Assembly: GCF_000974425.1 (NCBI RefSeq)
Contig: NZ_CP010429.1
Coordinates: 3,782,001-3,846,000 of the forward strand
Direction: 5' to 3'
Source: Spirosoma radiotolerans
GTDB lineage: Bacteria > Bacteroidota > Bacteroidia > Cytophagales > Spirosomataceae
DNA: 64,000 nucleotides
The first letter of the stretch is position 1. Each line of letters starts with the position of its first letter. The notes beneath the pieces were generated by a model. That model was not told where the DNA came from and ran no database searches. It worked only from the letters and a program-made list of their open reading frames with translations. Shown here piece by piece: positions 7,375 to 18,100 of this stretch. Made by a program: the position numbers and the translations under genes.

Positions 7375-9342
7375 CTACGACTGATCCCAGTAAACGAAGC
7401 CCGTTTGGTCGATGTAGACCAGTTGGTTCTTCTTTCGAACCAGCGCCAATCCTTTACGGAAACGATAGGCATGGTCCAAGTCAAAGGCGATCACGTCGTC
7501 GCCTTTTTGGTTGATATAGCCCCACTTGTCTCCTTTTTGAACAGCAGCCAGCCCTTCCGAAAAATTATCTGCATCCGTAAACTCGAACGGAATGACGGTC
7601 TGGCCCTGCTTGTTGATGTAGCCAAACAGGCTTCCTTTTCTAACCAACACCAGCTCTTCTCTAAAGGACAGAACCACATTATAAGTGATCTCGTCAAACT
7701 CATAGGGAATAGCCAGGGAACCGTTCCGGTCAATAAAGCCCACCTTCCGTCCTTTTTTCACCGGCGCCAGTCCTTCGGCAAAACTACCCGCCAGGTCGAA
7801 CTGGTGCGGAATCGTAATGGCTCCGGTCTGATTGATAAAGCCCACCTGCCCGTCCTTTTTCACAGCGGCCAGCCCTTCCGAAAAGTTATCCGCATAGGGC
7901 AGTTCGCAGGCTAGTTGCAGTCGGCCATCTGCATCAATAAATCCGTACTTACCGCCCAGTTTAACCCTGGCCAATCCCTCGACAAAGGGGCCGGCCGACT
8001 CAAACTGCAGGGGAATAACAACATGGCCCTGTTCATTGATAAAGCCATAAGTATTGTTCTGCCGGACCGGGGCGCGCCCCCCGGCGAAGGGTCCAGCTTC
8101 CTCATAAACGCAGGGAATGACGGGTTGCCCTTTGGCATCAATGAACCCGTACTTGCCCCGTTGCCGGACCAACGCCAGGCCTGCGCTGAACTCGCGGACT
8201 TCATCGAATTGATAATCGATAACCAATTGGCCCCGTAGATCGCAGAATCCCCATTTACTCTGTTTGCGAACAGCGGCCAGCCCTTCCGAAAAGAGGCCAA
8301 CCTGTTCCCAATCGTCAGGACCAATGCGTTCGCCCGCCGGATTGATAAATCTCCAACGTCTTTGCTGAAAATATGGGATTGGCGCACCCAGCAACACCGC
8401 GGCTGGAGCCGTGTGGGTAGCCGGTTTGGGTACAGGCAACAGCTCGATAAGCCCTAAAATTGGTTTAGGTGGGCAATGAATCGCGTGTTCGAACAGGCTT
8501 GCTCTGGCTGATACGGTAGCGGATGACAATTGCCGAAACTGATTCCATTGATCCGCGTTAAAGGGATCATTCAAAAGATTAAGCGTAAGGAGTAAGGTAT
8601 CGTTGTCGGTGTATAAGGCGGGGGAGATACTTAAGGCATGGAGCTCCAGAGAGAGGGCCAATAAGCTAAAATCATCCAGATGGCGATCGAAATGCGCGGG
8701 GGTGCGGGCGGGGTGCCGGTAAGGCAGCGTACCGATTTCCGTGGCTTCCAGGCCCGCCAGCGCCGGTACGAAACAACCGTCGTAATCAATGAGAACCAGT
8801 TGACCGTCGGGCCGGATCAGGATATTATCCGCTTTCAAGTCTCCATGAGCCATAGGCTGGTCGAGGAGCCAGCGAACCAGTTCGTCGAATCGATGCGCCA
8901 GTTGACCAAGCTTTTGGGGCTGCTGGTTACGGCAGCAATCGGCCACATACTGGTTCAGCGTTTGCCCCTCCACCCAGGGCATCACCATTACATCGAATTC
9001 ATGTTCCTGACCAAAGCGCGTATCGACCCAGAGTTCATTCGGGTAAATCGTAAACGGAAGCAGGTAATCCGATGGGTTTTCACTCAAGTAGTTGGCAATG
9101 AACCGAAGCCGGTCCCGGCGTCCGGCCATTTCTCTCAAAAAACAACGTAACGCTACCGGCTGGCCCGTTCGGGTGTCCTGCATGCGGAAGACCACGGCAA
9201 AGTTTCCGCTGCTGAAATACAACTGCCCGTTCGACTTCCGGACTGGAATCAGGTAATTCAGCCGATGCAAGGTTTCGGCAGAGAGTTCAATAGATTGTAT
9301 ATATTCGCTAATAGACGGGAACATGCGACAGTAACAGGCCAT
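7375..9342 (-). CDS. protein kinase-like domain fused to WG repeats (TerY-P triad kinase)
   Basis: A 655-residue fusion. Residues 40-270 form a Ser/Thr kinase-like domain: glycine-loop-like SSGNFAVVF (44-52), a beta-3 VALRCF with Arg66 where Lys is usual, catalytic loop HGDLKADN (H166, D168, K170, N173) and metal-binding IDYDG (D186). Residues about 330-655 hold nine to ten WG (KWG-type) repeats such as YGFIDAKGQPV and WGYINQKGDDV, which usually form beta-propeller-like or ligand-binding surfaces. It is transcribed away from the J-like/vWA/PP2C operon across a 157-bp spacer. With those genes it gives the kinase, vWA and PP2C set of a TerY-phosphorylation triad. A second Met (residue 7, base 9324) is an alternative start. 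Confidence 0.85.
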   Translation of the reverse strand: MACYCRMFPSISEYIQSIELSAETLHRLNYLIPVRKSNGQLYFSSGNFAVVFRMQDTRTGQPVALRCFLREMAGRRDRLRFIANYLSENPSDYLLPFTIYPNELWVDTRFGQEHEFDVMVMPWVEGQTLNQYVADCCRNQQPQKLGQLAHRFDELVRWLLDQPMAHGDLKADNILIRPDGQLVLIDYDGCFVPALAGLEATEIGTLPYRHPARTPAHFDRHLDDFSLLALSLELHALSISPALYTDNDTLLLTLNLLNDPFNADQWNQFRQLSSATVSARASLFEHAIHCPPKPILGLIELLPVPKPATHTAPAAVLLGAPIPYFQQRRWRFINPAGERIGPDDWEQVGLFSEGLAAVRKQSKWGFCDLRGQLVIDYQFDEVREFSAGLALVRQRGKYGFIDAKGQPVIPCVYEEAGPFAGGRAPVRQNNTYGFINEQGHVVIPLQFESAGPFVEGLARVKLGGKYGFIDADGRLQLACELPYADNFSEGLAAVKKDGQVGFINQTGAITIPHQFDLAGSFAEGLAPVKKGRKVGFIDRNGSLAIPYEFDEITYNVVLSFREELVLVRKGSLFGYINKQGQTVIPFEFTDADNFSEGLAAVQKGDKWGYINQKGDDVIAFDLDHAYRFRKGLALVRKKNQLVYIDQTGFVYWDQS

Positions 9343-9388
9343 TAATAGGCAGGCACAATGGCTAAATGGAGGAATTGGCTTAAGTTGA

Positions 9389-9431
9389 TCAGAAAGTTAC
9401 AGTAAAGCAATCCGTACCCCTCACTTTCTGA
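9389..9431. promoter_or_regulatory. inverted repeat in the divergent control region of the triad
   Basis: TCAGAAAGT (9389-9397) and its exact complement ACTTTCTGA (9423-9431) lie in the spacer between the divergent kinase gene and the J-like operon. The half-site centres are 34 bp apart, about three helical turns. This fits a shared operator for a dimeric or looping regulator, or a 5' UTR stem. No clear TAnnTTTG promoter was found beside it. Confidence 0.4.
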
Positions 9432-9499
9432 ATAAACTGTATGTTATTAACAACTACTGAAACGCCGGGAATGGTACAATCTATTTATTGTTGGAATCG

Positions 9500-10255
9500 A
9501 TGAGCGCCGAGCCAATCCCCTCTTCGGTTGTCGTTCATCCCGCGAAAGCGGATCTACTGGCCAAAATTCAGAGGCTGGAATCCAGCATTGCGCGGCTGGA
9601 AGAAGAAAAAGCGGCCTGCCAATACCAGATCGATCAGTATTACCGGCTGTTCCGGCTTCACCTCGGTGACTTACTTACCCAAACGGTCGACCTTCAGCTA
9701 AAACTGGCGCTTCAGCGGGCGAGGCAGACGGGTCGGCGGAGCGACGCCGAAGAAGCCCAAACCTGGCAGGACCGGTTTGAGGAAACGAATCGGGCGGTGC
9801 AGGAAGCCATCGCCCACAAACCGACCGAACTCGACGAAACCGCCGAACAGGATCTCCGGCGACTTTACCGGAAAGCCGTTTCACTGGCCCACCCCGACCG
9901 CCATGTCAATGACCCTGACCGGATGGCCCAGGCCACCGCGTATATGACTCGGCTCAATGATGCCTACCAGCGTCGTGATCTGACGCTGGTTCGTCAGTTG
10001 GTACAGGACCTCAACAACGGGCTCCTGTTCATGCCTTCATCCGAAACAACCCAAACGCTGGAAGCGCTTCAAGGAGTGTATCAGCGGCTCCTGGATCGGC
10101 AGACGACGCTCCAGGCCGACATTAACCAATTGAAAGCAAATGATGCGTACCAACAGCTAACCAGCCAGGCAGACCTGATGGCCCACTTTACGGGCTTGGG
10201 GGAACAAATGAAGCAACAGATACATCACCTTCAGCAACAGGTTCAATCCTCGTAA
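9500..10255 (+). CDS. J-domain-like coiled-coil protein
   Basis: A 251-residue protein starting at ATG 9500, preceded by GGAA; a TTG four codons earlier is less likely. The N-terminal 20-100 and C-terminal 175-250 parts are Gln/Glu/Leu-rich with heptad-like patterning (coiled coils). In the middle is RRLYRKAVSLAHPDRH with the HPD tripeptide at about 131-133, followed by a helix with YMTRLNDAYQRRDL, as in the J-domain of DnaJ-type co-chaperones. This suggests it recruits or stimulates an Hsp70 or acts as a J-like adaptor. It is first in an operon with the vWA gene 11 bp downstream. The exact partner is inference. Confidence 0.75.
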   Translation: MSAEPIPSSVVVHPAKADLLAKIQRLESSIARLEEEKAACQYQIDQYYRLFRLHLGDLLTQTVDLQLKLALQRARQTGRRSDAEEAQTWQDRFEETNRAVQEAIAHKPTELDETAEQDLRRLYRKAVSLAHPDRHVNDPDRMAQATAYMTRLNDAYQRRDLTLVRQLVQDLNNGLLFMPSSETTQTLEALQGVYQRLLDRQTTLQADINQLKANDAYQQLTSQADLMAHFTGLGEQMKQQIHHLQQQVQSS

Positions 10256-10266
10256 TACCCAACACC

Positions 10267-11259
10267 ATGACCGATCTACAGCCCCTACCGTCTTATGCTT
10301 TATCGGCTACCGATTTGCAGAAAGCGCTGAAAACCGCGCTGCAACGGCCCATTAAAGACCGCCCCTATTCGGCCCAGATCATGCGGCAGACGCCCACGGC
10401 GTTTATCTTTCTGATTGACCAATCCGGGTCGATGGACGAACGAACGACTTATCGGGGCCAGTCGCTTTCGAAGGCGGCAGCCGTGGCGCAGATCATCAAC
10501 CAGACCCTGCTGGAATTGGTACTTCGCTGCCAGAAAGGCGACGAAATCCGGCATTACTACGACATTGCCCTCATTGGCTACGGCGGTTTCAGTAATGAAG
10601 AGGCCAATCTGCTCTGGTCGGGGGCTATGGCAGGCAAGACCTTTCTGAGTCCCGCCGAACTAGCCGAAGCGGCAATTCAGGTCGAGGAAGTAACCACCCA
10701 ACGCACCATCCGGGGCCGGGTTATGTCCGTTACGGAGAAGCGCCCCATCTGGCTACAGGCGCTTCATCGGTACCGGACGCCCATGAAGAGCGCCATTTGT
10801 CTGGCCGAATCATTGGTGGAACAGTGGCTGGTGGCACAGACCGGGAAAGACGTTTACCCGCCGACCGTGATCAATATTACCGATGGGGTAGCCACCGATG
10901 CCACGACGGACGAATTGCTGGCCTGTTGCAACCGGCTGAAGAGCCTGCATACAACGGATGGCCATGTGCTACTGATGAACATTCACGTGTCGGACGAGCA
11001 GGGAAAAACGATTCTCTTTCCCTCGAAAGCGGCTGAACTGGGGGCTGATCCTTACGCCCGACTGCTCTACGACATGTCGAGCGACATGCCTGTCTCCTAC
11101 CATGCCGACATTGCCAGCCTGTTCGGGCTCGATCAGCGAACATCGTACGTCGGCATGTGCAGTAATGCAGACATGGACGCTCTGGTCAAGTTCATGAACA
11201 TCGGAACGCCTACCCAGCACAACCAGCATTTTGCAGCTAACCTCCGGCCTGATTCATGA
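10267..11259 (+). CDS. TerY-like von Willebrand factor A domain protein
   Basis: A 330-residue vWA protein with an intact MIDAS metal site: DQSGSM gives D51-x-S53-x-S55, the Thr is in RYRTPMKSA (T171), and the Asp in NITDGVATD (D206). No signal peptide or membrane segment, so cytoplasmic. TerY-type vWA proteins occur with a PP2C phosphatase and a Ser/Thr kinase in TerY-P triads, originally linked to tellurite resistance/stress loci. The 3' end overlaps the PP2C start by four bases (ATGA), so the two are translationally coupled. No TerD or TerC homologue is nearby. Family assignment is firm at the fold level and supported by context. Confidence 0.85.
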   Translation: MTDLQPLPSYALSATDLQKALKTALQRPIKDRPYSAQIMRQTPTAFIFLIDQSGSMDERTTYRGQSLSKAAAVAQIINQTLLELVLRCQKGDEIRHYYDIALIGYGGFSNEEANLLWSGAMAGKTFLSPAELAEAAIQVEEVTTQRTIRGRVMSVTEKRPIWLQALHRYRTPMKSAICLAESLVEQWLVAQTGKDVYPPTVINITDGVATDATTDELLACCNRLKSLHTTDGHVLLMNIHVSDEQGKTILFPSKAAELGADPYARLLYDMSSDMPVSYHADIASLFGLDQRTSYVGMCSNADMDALVKFMNIGTPTQHNQHFAANLRPDS

Positions 11260-12071
11260 AAAGCCGTCAGCAATCCGTTGGAAAAGAAGCGCCAGTATAT
11301 ACCGACAACGAAGACGCGTGGCGAACGGATAATGAAGCGGGCGTGTGGGCCGTTGCCGATGGCGCCGGAGGAACGGGTATCTATGCGGGCGAATGGGCAC
11401 AACATCTGGTTCAGCATGTACCCGAGGTGCCTTTTCAGGGGCTTGGGGGCCTGGCTCACTGGCTGGATACCGTATGGGTTTCCTTTTTCGATACCTACCA
11501 GCCACAGGCGCAGTCCAATTACCTGATCGACCGCAAATTTATGGGCGAAGGCTCCAGCGCAACCCTGGCCACCCTGCATTATCAGGCGGATAAGGTCCAC
11601 TGGATGGTTTACGGCGACGCGGTGGCGATTTGTTTTCAGCCAGCAACGGGTGAGCTATGGGCCGCTAATCCGGATGTACGCCAGTTTGAATCCGCCCCCT
11701 ATCTCCTTAACTGGCTGAGTCCACCCCGTTCCGACGGTTTTATGGCCGGTGTCTGGCCGCATCAGCCTGGCCAACAGTATGCATTATTATCGGATGCTTT
11801 GGGCCAGTGTGTACTGATGGCCTATGCAGCCTTACAGGGCGATTTAGCAACCTTACGAACCGTGGCGCAACAGCCAACAGCACTGGGCAATCGGGCACAG
11901 ACTCACCTGAACCACTGGACTGAAAGACGAGCATCCTTCGAAGAATTAGTCTGGATTCCCCTCCAAACAGCGCTGGCTTCCCCCACTCAGTTTCTGGCGT
12001 ATACGCAGGAACTCCGGACCCAGCAGTTGTTAGGTGCAGACGATTACACGGGCATCCTCATTAATGATTGA
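11256..12071 (+). CDS. PP2C-family protein phosphatase (TerY-P triad)
   Basis: A 271-residue PP2C-like phosphatase. Motifs in order: NEDAW (D20), VADGAGG (D35, G36), GEGSSATL, YGDAV (D121), LLSDALG (D180) and the final GADDYTGILI (D262, D263). The metal-coordinating acidic residues are all present, so it is likely an active Mg/Mn-dependent phospho-Ser/Thr phosphatase that reverses the action of the divergent kinase. It overlaps the vWA gene by four bases and is last in the operon; a hairpin follows at 12126. The insert between motifs is smaller than in long eukaryotic PP2Cs, as is usual for bacterial short forms. Confidence 0.85.
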   Translation: MKSRQQSVGKEAPVYTDNEDAWRTDNEAGVWAVADGAGGTGIYAGEWAQHLVQHVPEVPFQGLGGLAHWLDTVWVSFFDTYQPQAQSNYLIDRKFMGEGSSATLATLHYQADKVHWMVYGDAVAICFQPATGELWAANPDVRQFESAPYLLNWLSPPRSDGFMAGVWPHQPGQQYALLSDALGQCVLMAYAALQGDLATLRTVAQQPTALGNRAQTHLNHWTERRASFEELVWIPLQTALASPTQFLAYTQELRTQQLLGADDYTGILIND

Positions 12072-12125
12072 TCATTTTTATCCTGCGCTGCCTGGGCATG
12101 CAGGTCTTACAGTCCCGTTAAAACG

Positions 12126-12173
12126 AGCAGGTATCGGTCTGGAGGTAGCTACACGCCCAAACCGATACCTGCT
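12126..12173. terminator. bidirectional hairpin between PP2C gene and adhesin gene
   Basis: AGCAGGTATCGGT (12126-12138) pairs perfectly over 13 bp with ACCGATACCTGCT (12161-12173), with a 22-nt loop. It sits between two convergent genes. No long T-tract follows, so termination strength is uncertain. Confidence 0.55.
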
Positions 12174-12195
12174 GATACTTACTGCCACTATTCAG

Positions 12196-15100
12196 CTACC
12201 ACTTAAGGATTTTACGCACCGTTGATCGGTCACCGACTGTAATATACAACAGATAGGTACCTGCTGGCTCCTTGTTAATATCCAATACGGTCTGTCGTTT
12301 TTTGGTTGTTATCTGCTCCGTAATCAGTCCGCTCGGGCTAACCAGCCGAATCTGAGCTGGTTTACTTTGCAAAGGAAGATCAATATCGATGGTTACAGCT
12401 CCATCCGTTGGCACCGGATATACTTTCACCGAACTACTCAACAGATCTTCTTCCGCCAACAGAATATCGACGCGCACCGTAGTTGTGTCAGCCCCTTCTA
12501 TTTTACCTGCGCCACATCCATTGGCAACCGAGAGCAACTTATAGGTCGTCGTTACGGTTGGTGTAAGCGTTGCCGAGTACACACTCGTCGTTGTTCCAAA
12601 GGCTCTGATTTCCGGACCAGCCGCATACGTTCCTGTCCAGGGGCCATCCCCACCTAAATTAAAGACGAGTATGACACTTTCTCCTTTGTAAATAGCCTGT
12701 TTACTAGCTGTAAACCCAGCTGTTGCCGACGGTCGTACAGTTAGTACCGTTGGACTGAGTGTTCCCCGAATCGAATATGGCGCATTGGAGGCCACCACCC
12801 GAACGTAATATTGTCCCGGAGCAATTGTAGTCGGAATGGTGGTCGTAATGAAAGGTCCCTGAACAACCCCGTTCGAAATCGGAATGAATTTCCGACTCGC
12901 CGAATCACCAACGGTATTCGCAATTTCAACCGTAAAGGCGTTTCCGGTCGCAAACTCGCCCGTGCTTGAAAAAGGCACCGTGAAGGATGTACCCGCACAG
13001 ACCGACGACGCTGATAACGCACTGGTCGTTACTGTCGGCACTTTAACCGTTACCGTGCCCGCTCCACTTGAAGGGCCCACACCACAGGCATTCGAAACAG
13101 CCGCTATGGTATAGGTTGTTGTGGCAGCCGGTGTCACGGAAACCTGCTTGGTCGTGACCGGCGAGGTTGCCGACGATTCGGCAATCCCGGACGTGCCGTC
13201 AGATAGCGTATAACTATAAGGTCCTGCCCCGGTTAAGGTAAGCGTCAGCAGCGCCGGGCTCCCCAGATACACAGACGCATTCCCCTCTAATTTAGCCACC
13301 GCCTGCGCATTCACAGCTACCTTTATTTCGGCGGGACGGCTTTCACAACCGAGCGCGCTTGTCTGGGTAACAGAATAGCTGCTCCCGGCTGTCACGGCTA
13401 GCGTAGTGGGCGTAGGCGCATTCGCGCTGACGACCCCTGTCGGGTCAGTCCATTTCAAGTTGGTCCCCGTAGCCTGCAAGGGCGTTGCCAGTGAATTCTG
13501 ACAGAAGGCAACAACTGGCGTAACGGTTGGCAACGGCGTAATATTGACCGTATAGGTAAACGTCGCTTTGGGGCTTTCGCAGCCATTGAGCGTCTGCGTT
13601 ACTTTGTATGTATAGGTCTGTGGCAGGTCAACTTTCGTCAACGGCGTTGGGGCAGCTATCTGGTTATCGTTGCTATCATACCACTGCAATGCCGTACCGG
13701 AAGCCGTAAGCGGCTGCACCACAGCATCCTGGCAACCCGTTACATTCGCTACAATTGGTGCGACAGGCAGGGGATTGACCACGACTTGAGCCTGTGCCCG
13801 TGCGCCTTCACACGTATTCACCGTTTGGCTAACATAATAGACGTACGTTCCGGGCAGTGCCGTAGACTGGAGAACGGAGCTACCCAGGCTAACTGTAGAC
13901 GTTGGATCGGTATACCATTTCAGGTTTTGACCAGCGGCCTGCACGGCGAAAGCCGGACTATTCTGACATACAGGGGCAATAGCAGCAACGACCGGTGCGA
14001 CTGGAGCGGGCGTAACGGTAACCAGCACCACATTCCGATTACTTTCGCAACCATTCGCGTCGGTTTGGCTCACATAGTATGGCGTTGAGCCAGGATTCGT
14101 GCTTACCGGTGTAGGGGCCACTGGCGAAGCAACGCCACCCGCTGCGGCTGTATACCAGTTTAGGCTTACACCACCAGTCAGGGTAGCGGTCAACGCCGTA
14201 GTAGGGCCACCCTGACAATACGTAACGGGTACTGTCGACGGAACCACAGGCAGCGCATTTATTTTGACCGTAACGGCCGACCGGACACTTTCACATCCGA
14301 TAGCGTCGGTCTGACTAACGTAAAACTGCGTCGATCCGGCACTGCTGGTTGGCGGCACGGGCGCTGCTGAGGAAGCACTTCCACCCGTGGGTGTGGTGTA
14401 CCAGTTCAGGAGATTACTACCCGTTGGGGTAGCCGTCAGTGCAACAGCGGTAGCACCCTGACAATACGCAACGGAAGGGGTGGCAAATGGTGCGGCCGGA
14501 GCCGCCTGGATGGTTGCCGTCAGGGGAACCCGTGGGCCTTCACAACCATTAAGATTCTGACTGACGTAATACGTAACCGGGCCGACGTTATTAACAGGGG
14601 GAACGGGGGGTATTGGAGACGGTGTACCTCCCGTAGGTGTCGTGTACCAGGTTAAGGCACCGCCATCAGGCGCTACGGCCGATAAAGCAGTCGCCGTACC
14701 GCCCTGACAGTATATCGGAGCAGTCGCACCAACTATTGGTGCAGATGGTGTTGCCTTTATGATGACAACGATCGGCACGCGTGGGCTTTCGCAATCATTT
14801 ACACTTTGACTGACATAATAGGTGATAATATCTGGTGTAGCCGTTGGCGGAACTGGTGCGAATGGCGACGAAGTTCCGTCGGTTGGTACCGTATACCATT
14901 TTAATGTTCCTCCAGGGACGACACCTGCGGTTAAGGCTGTGGCAGCCGTACCCTGACAGAACGTTACGCTGCTGGCCGAAACAGTCGGAGCCGCTGGTAA
15001 CGCTTTAATGGTCACCGTAATGGTAGCTTGTGGTCCTTCGCAGCCAATCACGCTTTGGCTCACGTAGTATGGAATCGGCCCTACTGCGTTGGTAGGCGGT

Positions 15101-18100
15101 ATGGGAGCCGAAGGGCTAGCTACACCACCGATCGGGACAGTATACCAGTTTAATGTTCCTCCGTTAGATGGGGTAGCCGACAGCGCCGTCGCCACCGAAT
15201 TCTGACAGAAAGCTGGCGTACTGTTCGTCACCGTTGGTGCTGCGGGCAAAGGTTTAATGGTTACGTCCAGGTTGGTCCTTGGCCCTTCGCAGCCACTCAC
15301 GCTTTGGCTTACGTAATACGAAGTCGTTCCCACTGTGTTGGTAGGTGGCACTGGAGGGAACGGACTTGCCGTTCCACCCGTGACATTTGTACCGTACCAA
15401 TTTAAGCTACCTCCCGGACTGAAACTGGCTGTCAAGGTCGGCGCGGTCGCATTCTGGCACACACTCAGCGAAGATACACCCGGAAGCGATGGCGTAGCAA
15501 TGATGTTAACCGTGATACTGGCCCGCTCGCTTTCACATCCATTGGCATCGGTCTGGCTTACATAATACGTAACGGGAGTACCTGCCGTGGCGATTGAGGG
15601 CGTCGGGGTTGGTATCGTGGTGGTAGTGTTCTGATCACTATACCATTTCAACGTTCCTGTTCCCGTTGCGGTGAGCGGCTGCGCGGTTGTCGTTGTACTC
15701 TGGCAATAGGTTAGCGACGAAACGACTGTTGGTTTAGGCAAGCGTTGGCTAACGGTCACCGTCAGGGTGGCCCGTGGTCCTTCGCAGCCATTCACGCTCT
15801 GGCTCACGTAGTACGTAATCGGTCCTGCTATCGTCGTTGAGGGAGTTGGCGTGGCCTGTCCCAGCGAACTTTCTACGCCCCCCTGGAGGACATACCAGTT
15901 TAGCGTGCCCCCCGTACTAGCCGTAGCCGACAGCGGAGTAGCCACCGCGCTCTGGCAGTACCTGATCGGTGTTGGGTCTACTGTAGGAGCTGTTGGTAAA
16001 GGCTTAACGGTCACATCCAGACTTGCCCGTGGCCCTTCGCAGCCACTCACACGCTGACTCACATAATAGGTAACCGTACCCGTAGCCGAAGTGACCGGTG
16101 TGGGAGCCAAAGAACTGCCCGTTCCACCGGTGAAACTGGTGTACCAGCTTAACGTGCCTCCATTATCTGGTGTAGCCGTTAGCGGGACTGTCGATTGCTT
16201 TTGACACAAGCTTAACGAAGCTACACCCGGAGCCGCAGGAGTAGCGATGATAGTTACCGTGATACTGGCCCGATCACTTTCACATCCATTACCATCGGTC
16301 TGGCTTACATAATACGTAACAGGAGGACCTGCCGTGGCGGTTGAGGGTGTTGGGGTTGGTATTGTGGTGGTAGTAGTCGCATCGCTATACCATTTTAACG
16401 TCCCAGTTCCCGTTGCGGTTAACGCCGGTGCCGCTGTATTCTGGCAATATGTAAACGACGAAGTGACCGTAGGTTTAGCGGGTTTTGGATTAATGGTAAC
16501 GGCCAGCGTAGCCCGGGGGCCTTCACAGCCATTGACCGTCTGACTCACATAGTAGTAGGTGGTGGGTGGCAGGCTACTATTCGTCTGTGGAGTTATCGCG
16601 GTTGGCGACGCGACACCACCGGTTTGTGTGTAATACCAGATCAAACTGCCACCACTGGCGGCCGTAGCCGACAAAGGAGCTGCGGTGGCATCCTGACAAT
16701 ACGTTACAGGCGTTGAGCTAACCGCAGGCGCCACGGGAAGTGCCTTGATCGTCACATCAATAAACGCCTGGGCACTCTCACAACCATTCAACGTCTGGCT
16801 CACGTAATAAGGAACAGCCTGGCCAATGACGGCCGTCGATGGCGTAGAAGGGGTTGTCTTTGGGGTTCCCGCTGAATTCGTACCATACCAGTTCGGTATA
16901 GTCCCCGCTTCAAATGTAGCCGTCAGGGGCGTTACCTGATTGGAACAGAAGCTAACAGGTGCCGTTCCTGGTGCAGCTGGTTTTCGTTTGACAGTAAACG
17001 AAATGGATGCCCGGTCACTTTCGCAGCCATTGGCATCGGTCTGAGTAACATAATACGATGTTGTTCCTGAATCCGATGTTGGTGGCGTTGGCGCCGTTGC
17101 AGACGAAGCCCCACCTGTCGGGTTCGTATACCATAACAAGGTATTTCCCGAGGTTGCCGTAGCACTCAAAGTGATGGTTGGTGCTGCCTGACAGATAGTA
17201 AGTGATGAGGTAACCGTTGGTGCTACTGGTTTCGGGATGACTACTACGTTCAACGTAGCCTTTGGCCCTTCGCACCCATCAACAGTTTGGGTAACTGAAT
17301 ACGAGGTTGGTCCAACCGCATTGGTCGACGGTGTTACCGACGAAGTAATTTGACCGTTGGGGCTATACCATGTCAACGTTCCCGTCGCGATGGCCGTCAA
17401 TGGAGTGGGTACCGAACTCTGGCAGAGATTCTGGGTATTTTGCGTGATGGTTGGTGCAGCAGGCAACGGCTTAACCGTTACAGGAATCGCAATCCGGTCG
17501 CTCTCGCAGCCCTCCGCACTCGTCTGGCTCACATAATACGTGGTTGACCCTACGGCAGAAGTCGAGAGTGTTGGCGCTACGGCCGAGCCGGTGCCGCCGT
17601 TTTGAACAGTGTACCACTTCAAATTAGTACCCGAGGTCACCGCCGTCGCTAGAGCAACCGTGGGTGCATTCTGACACAGGGTAACCGAGTTCACCGTTGG
17701 CGCGGTCGGTTTGGGGTTCACAATGACGGTAATCGATGCCCGGCTGCTGCTTTCGCACCCATTCCCATCCGTCTGGCTGACGTAATAGGGATTAGTGCCC
17801 GCGGGGTCCGTCGCTGGCACCGTCGCCGTGGCCGACGCCGTACCACCCGTAGCAGCGGGGCCATACCAGTTGAGCGTGTTGCCCGTAATGGGCGTCGCCG
17901 ATAACGGAGCAGCCGTCGCAAACTGGCAATACGTGACAGGTACCGCACTCACCGTTGGCGCAACGGGCCTTGACGTAGTCGTCACCGTAACGCTGGCCCG
18001 AGGGCTTTCACAGCCGTTGGCATCGGTCTGGCTCACGTAGTAGGTGATCGAACTCGCTAGTGATGTGGACGGCGTGACGGAACTGCCCAGCAGCGTACCT

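Noticed and set aside
10300..11600. Several overlapping frames opposite and alongside the vWA and PP2C genes
   Set aside because: The vWA MIDAS and PP2C motif sets are complete in the called frames; the others are GC-driven shadows.
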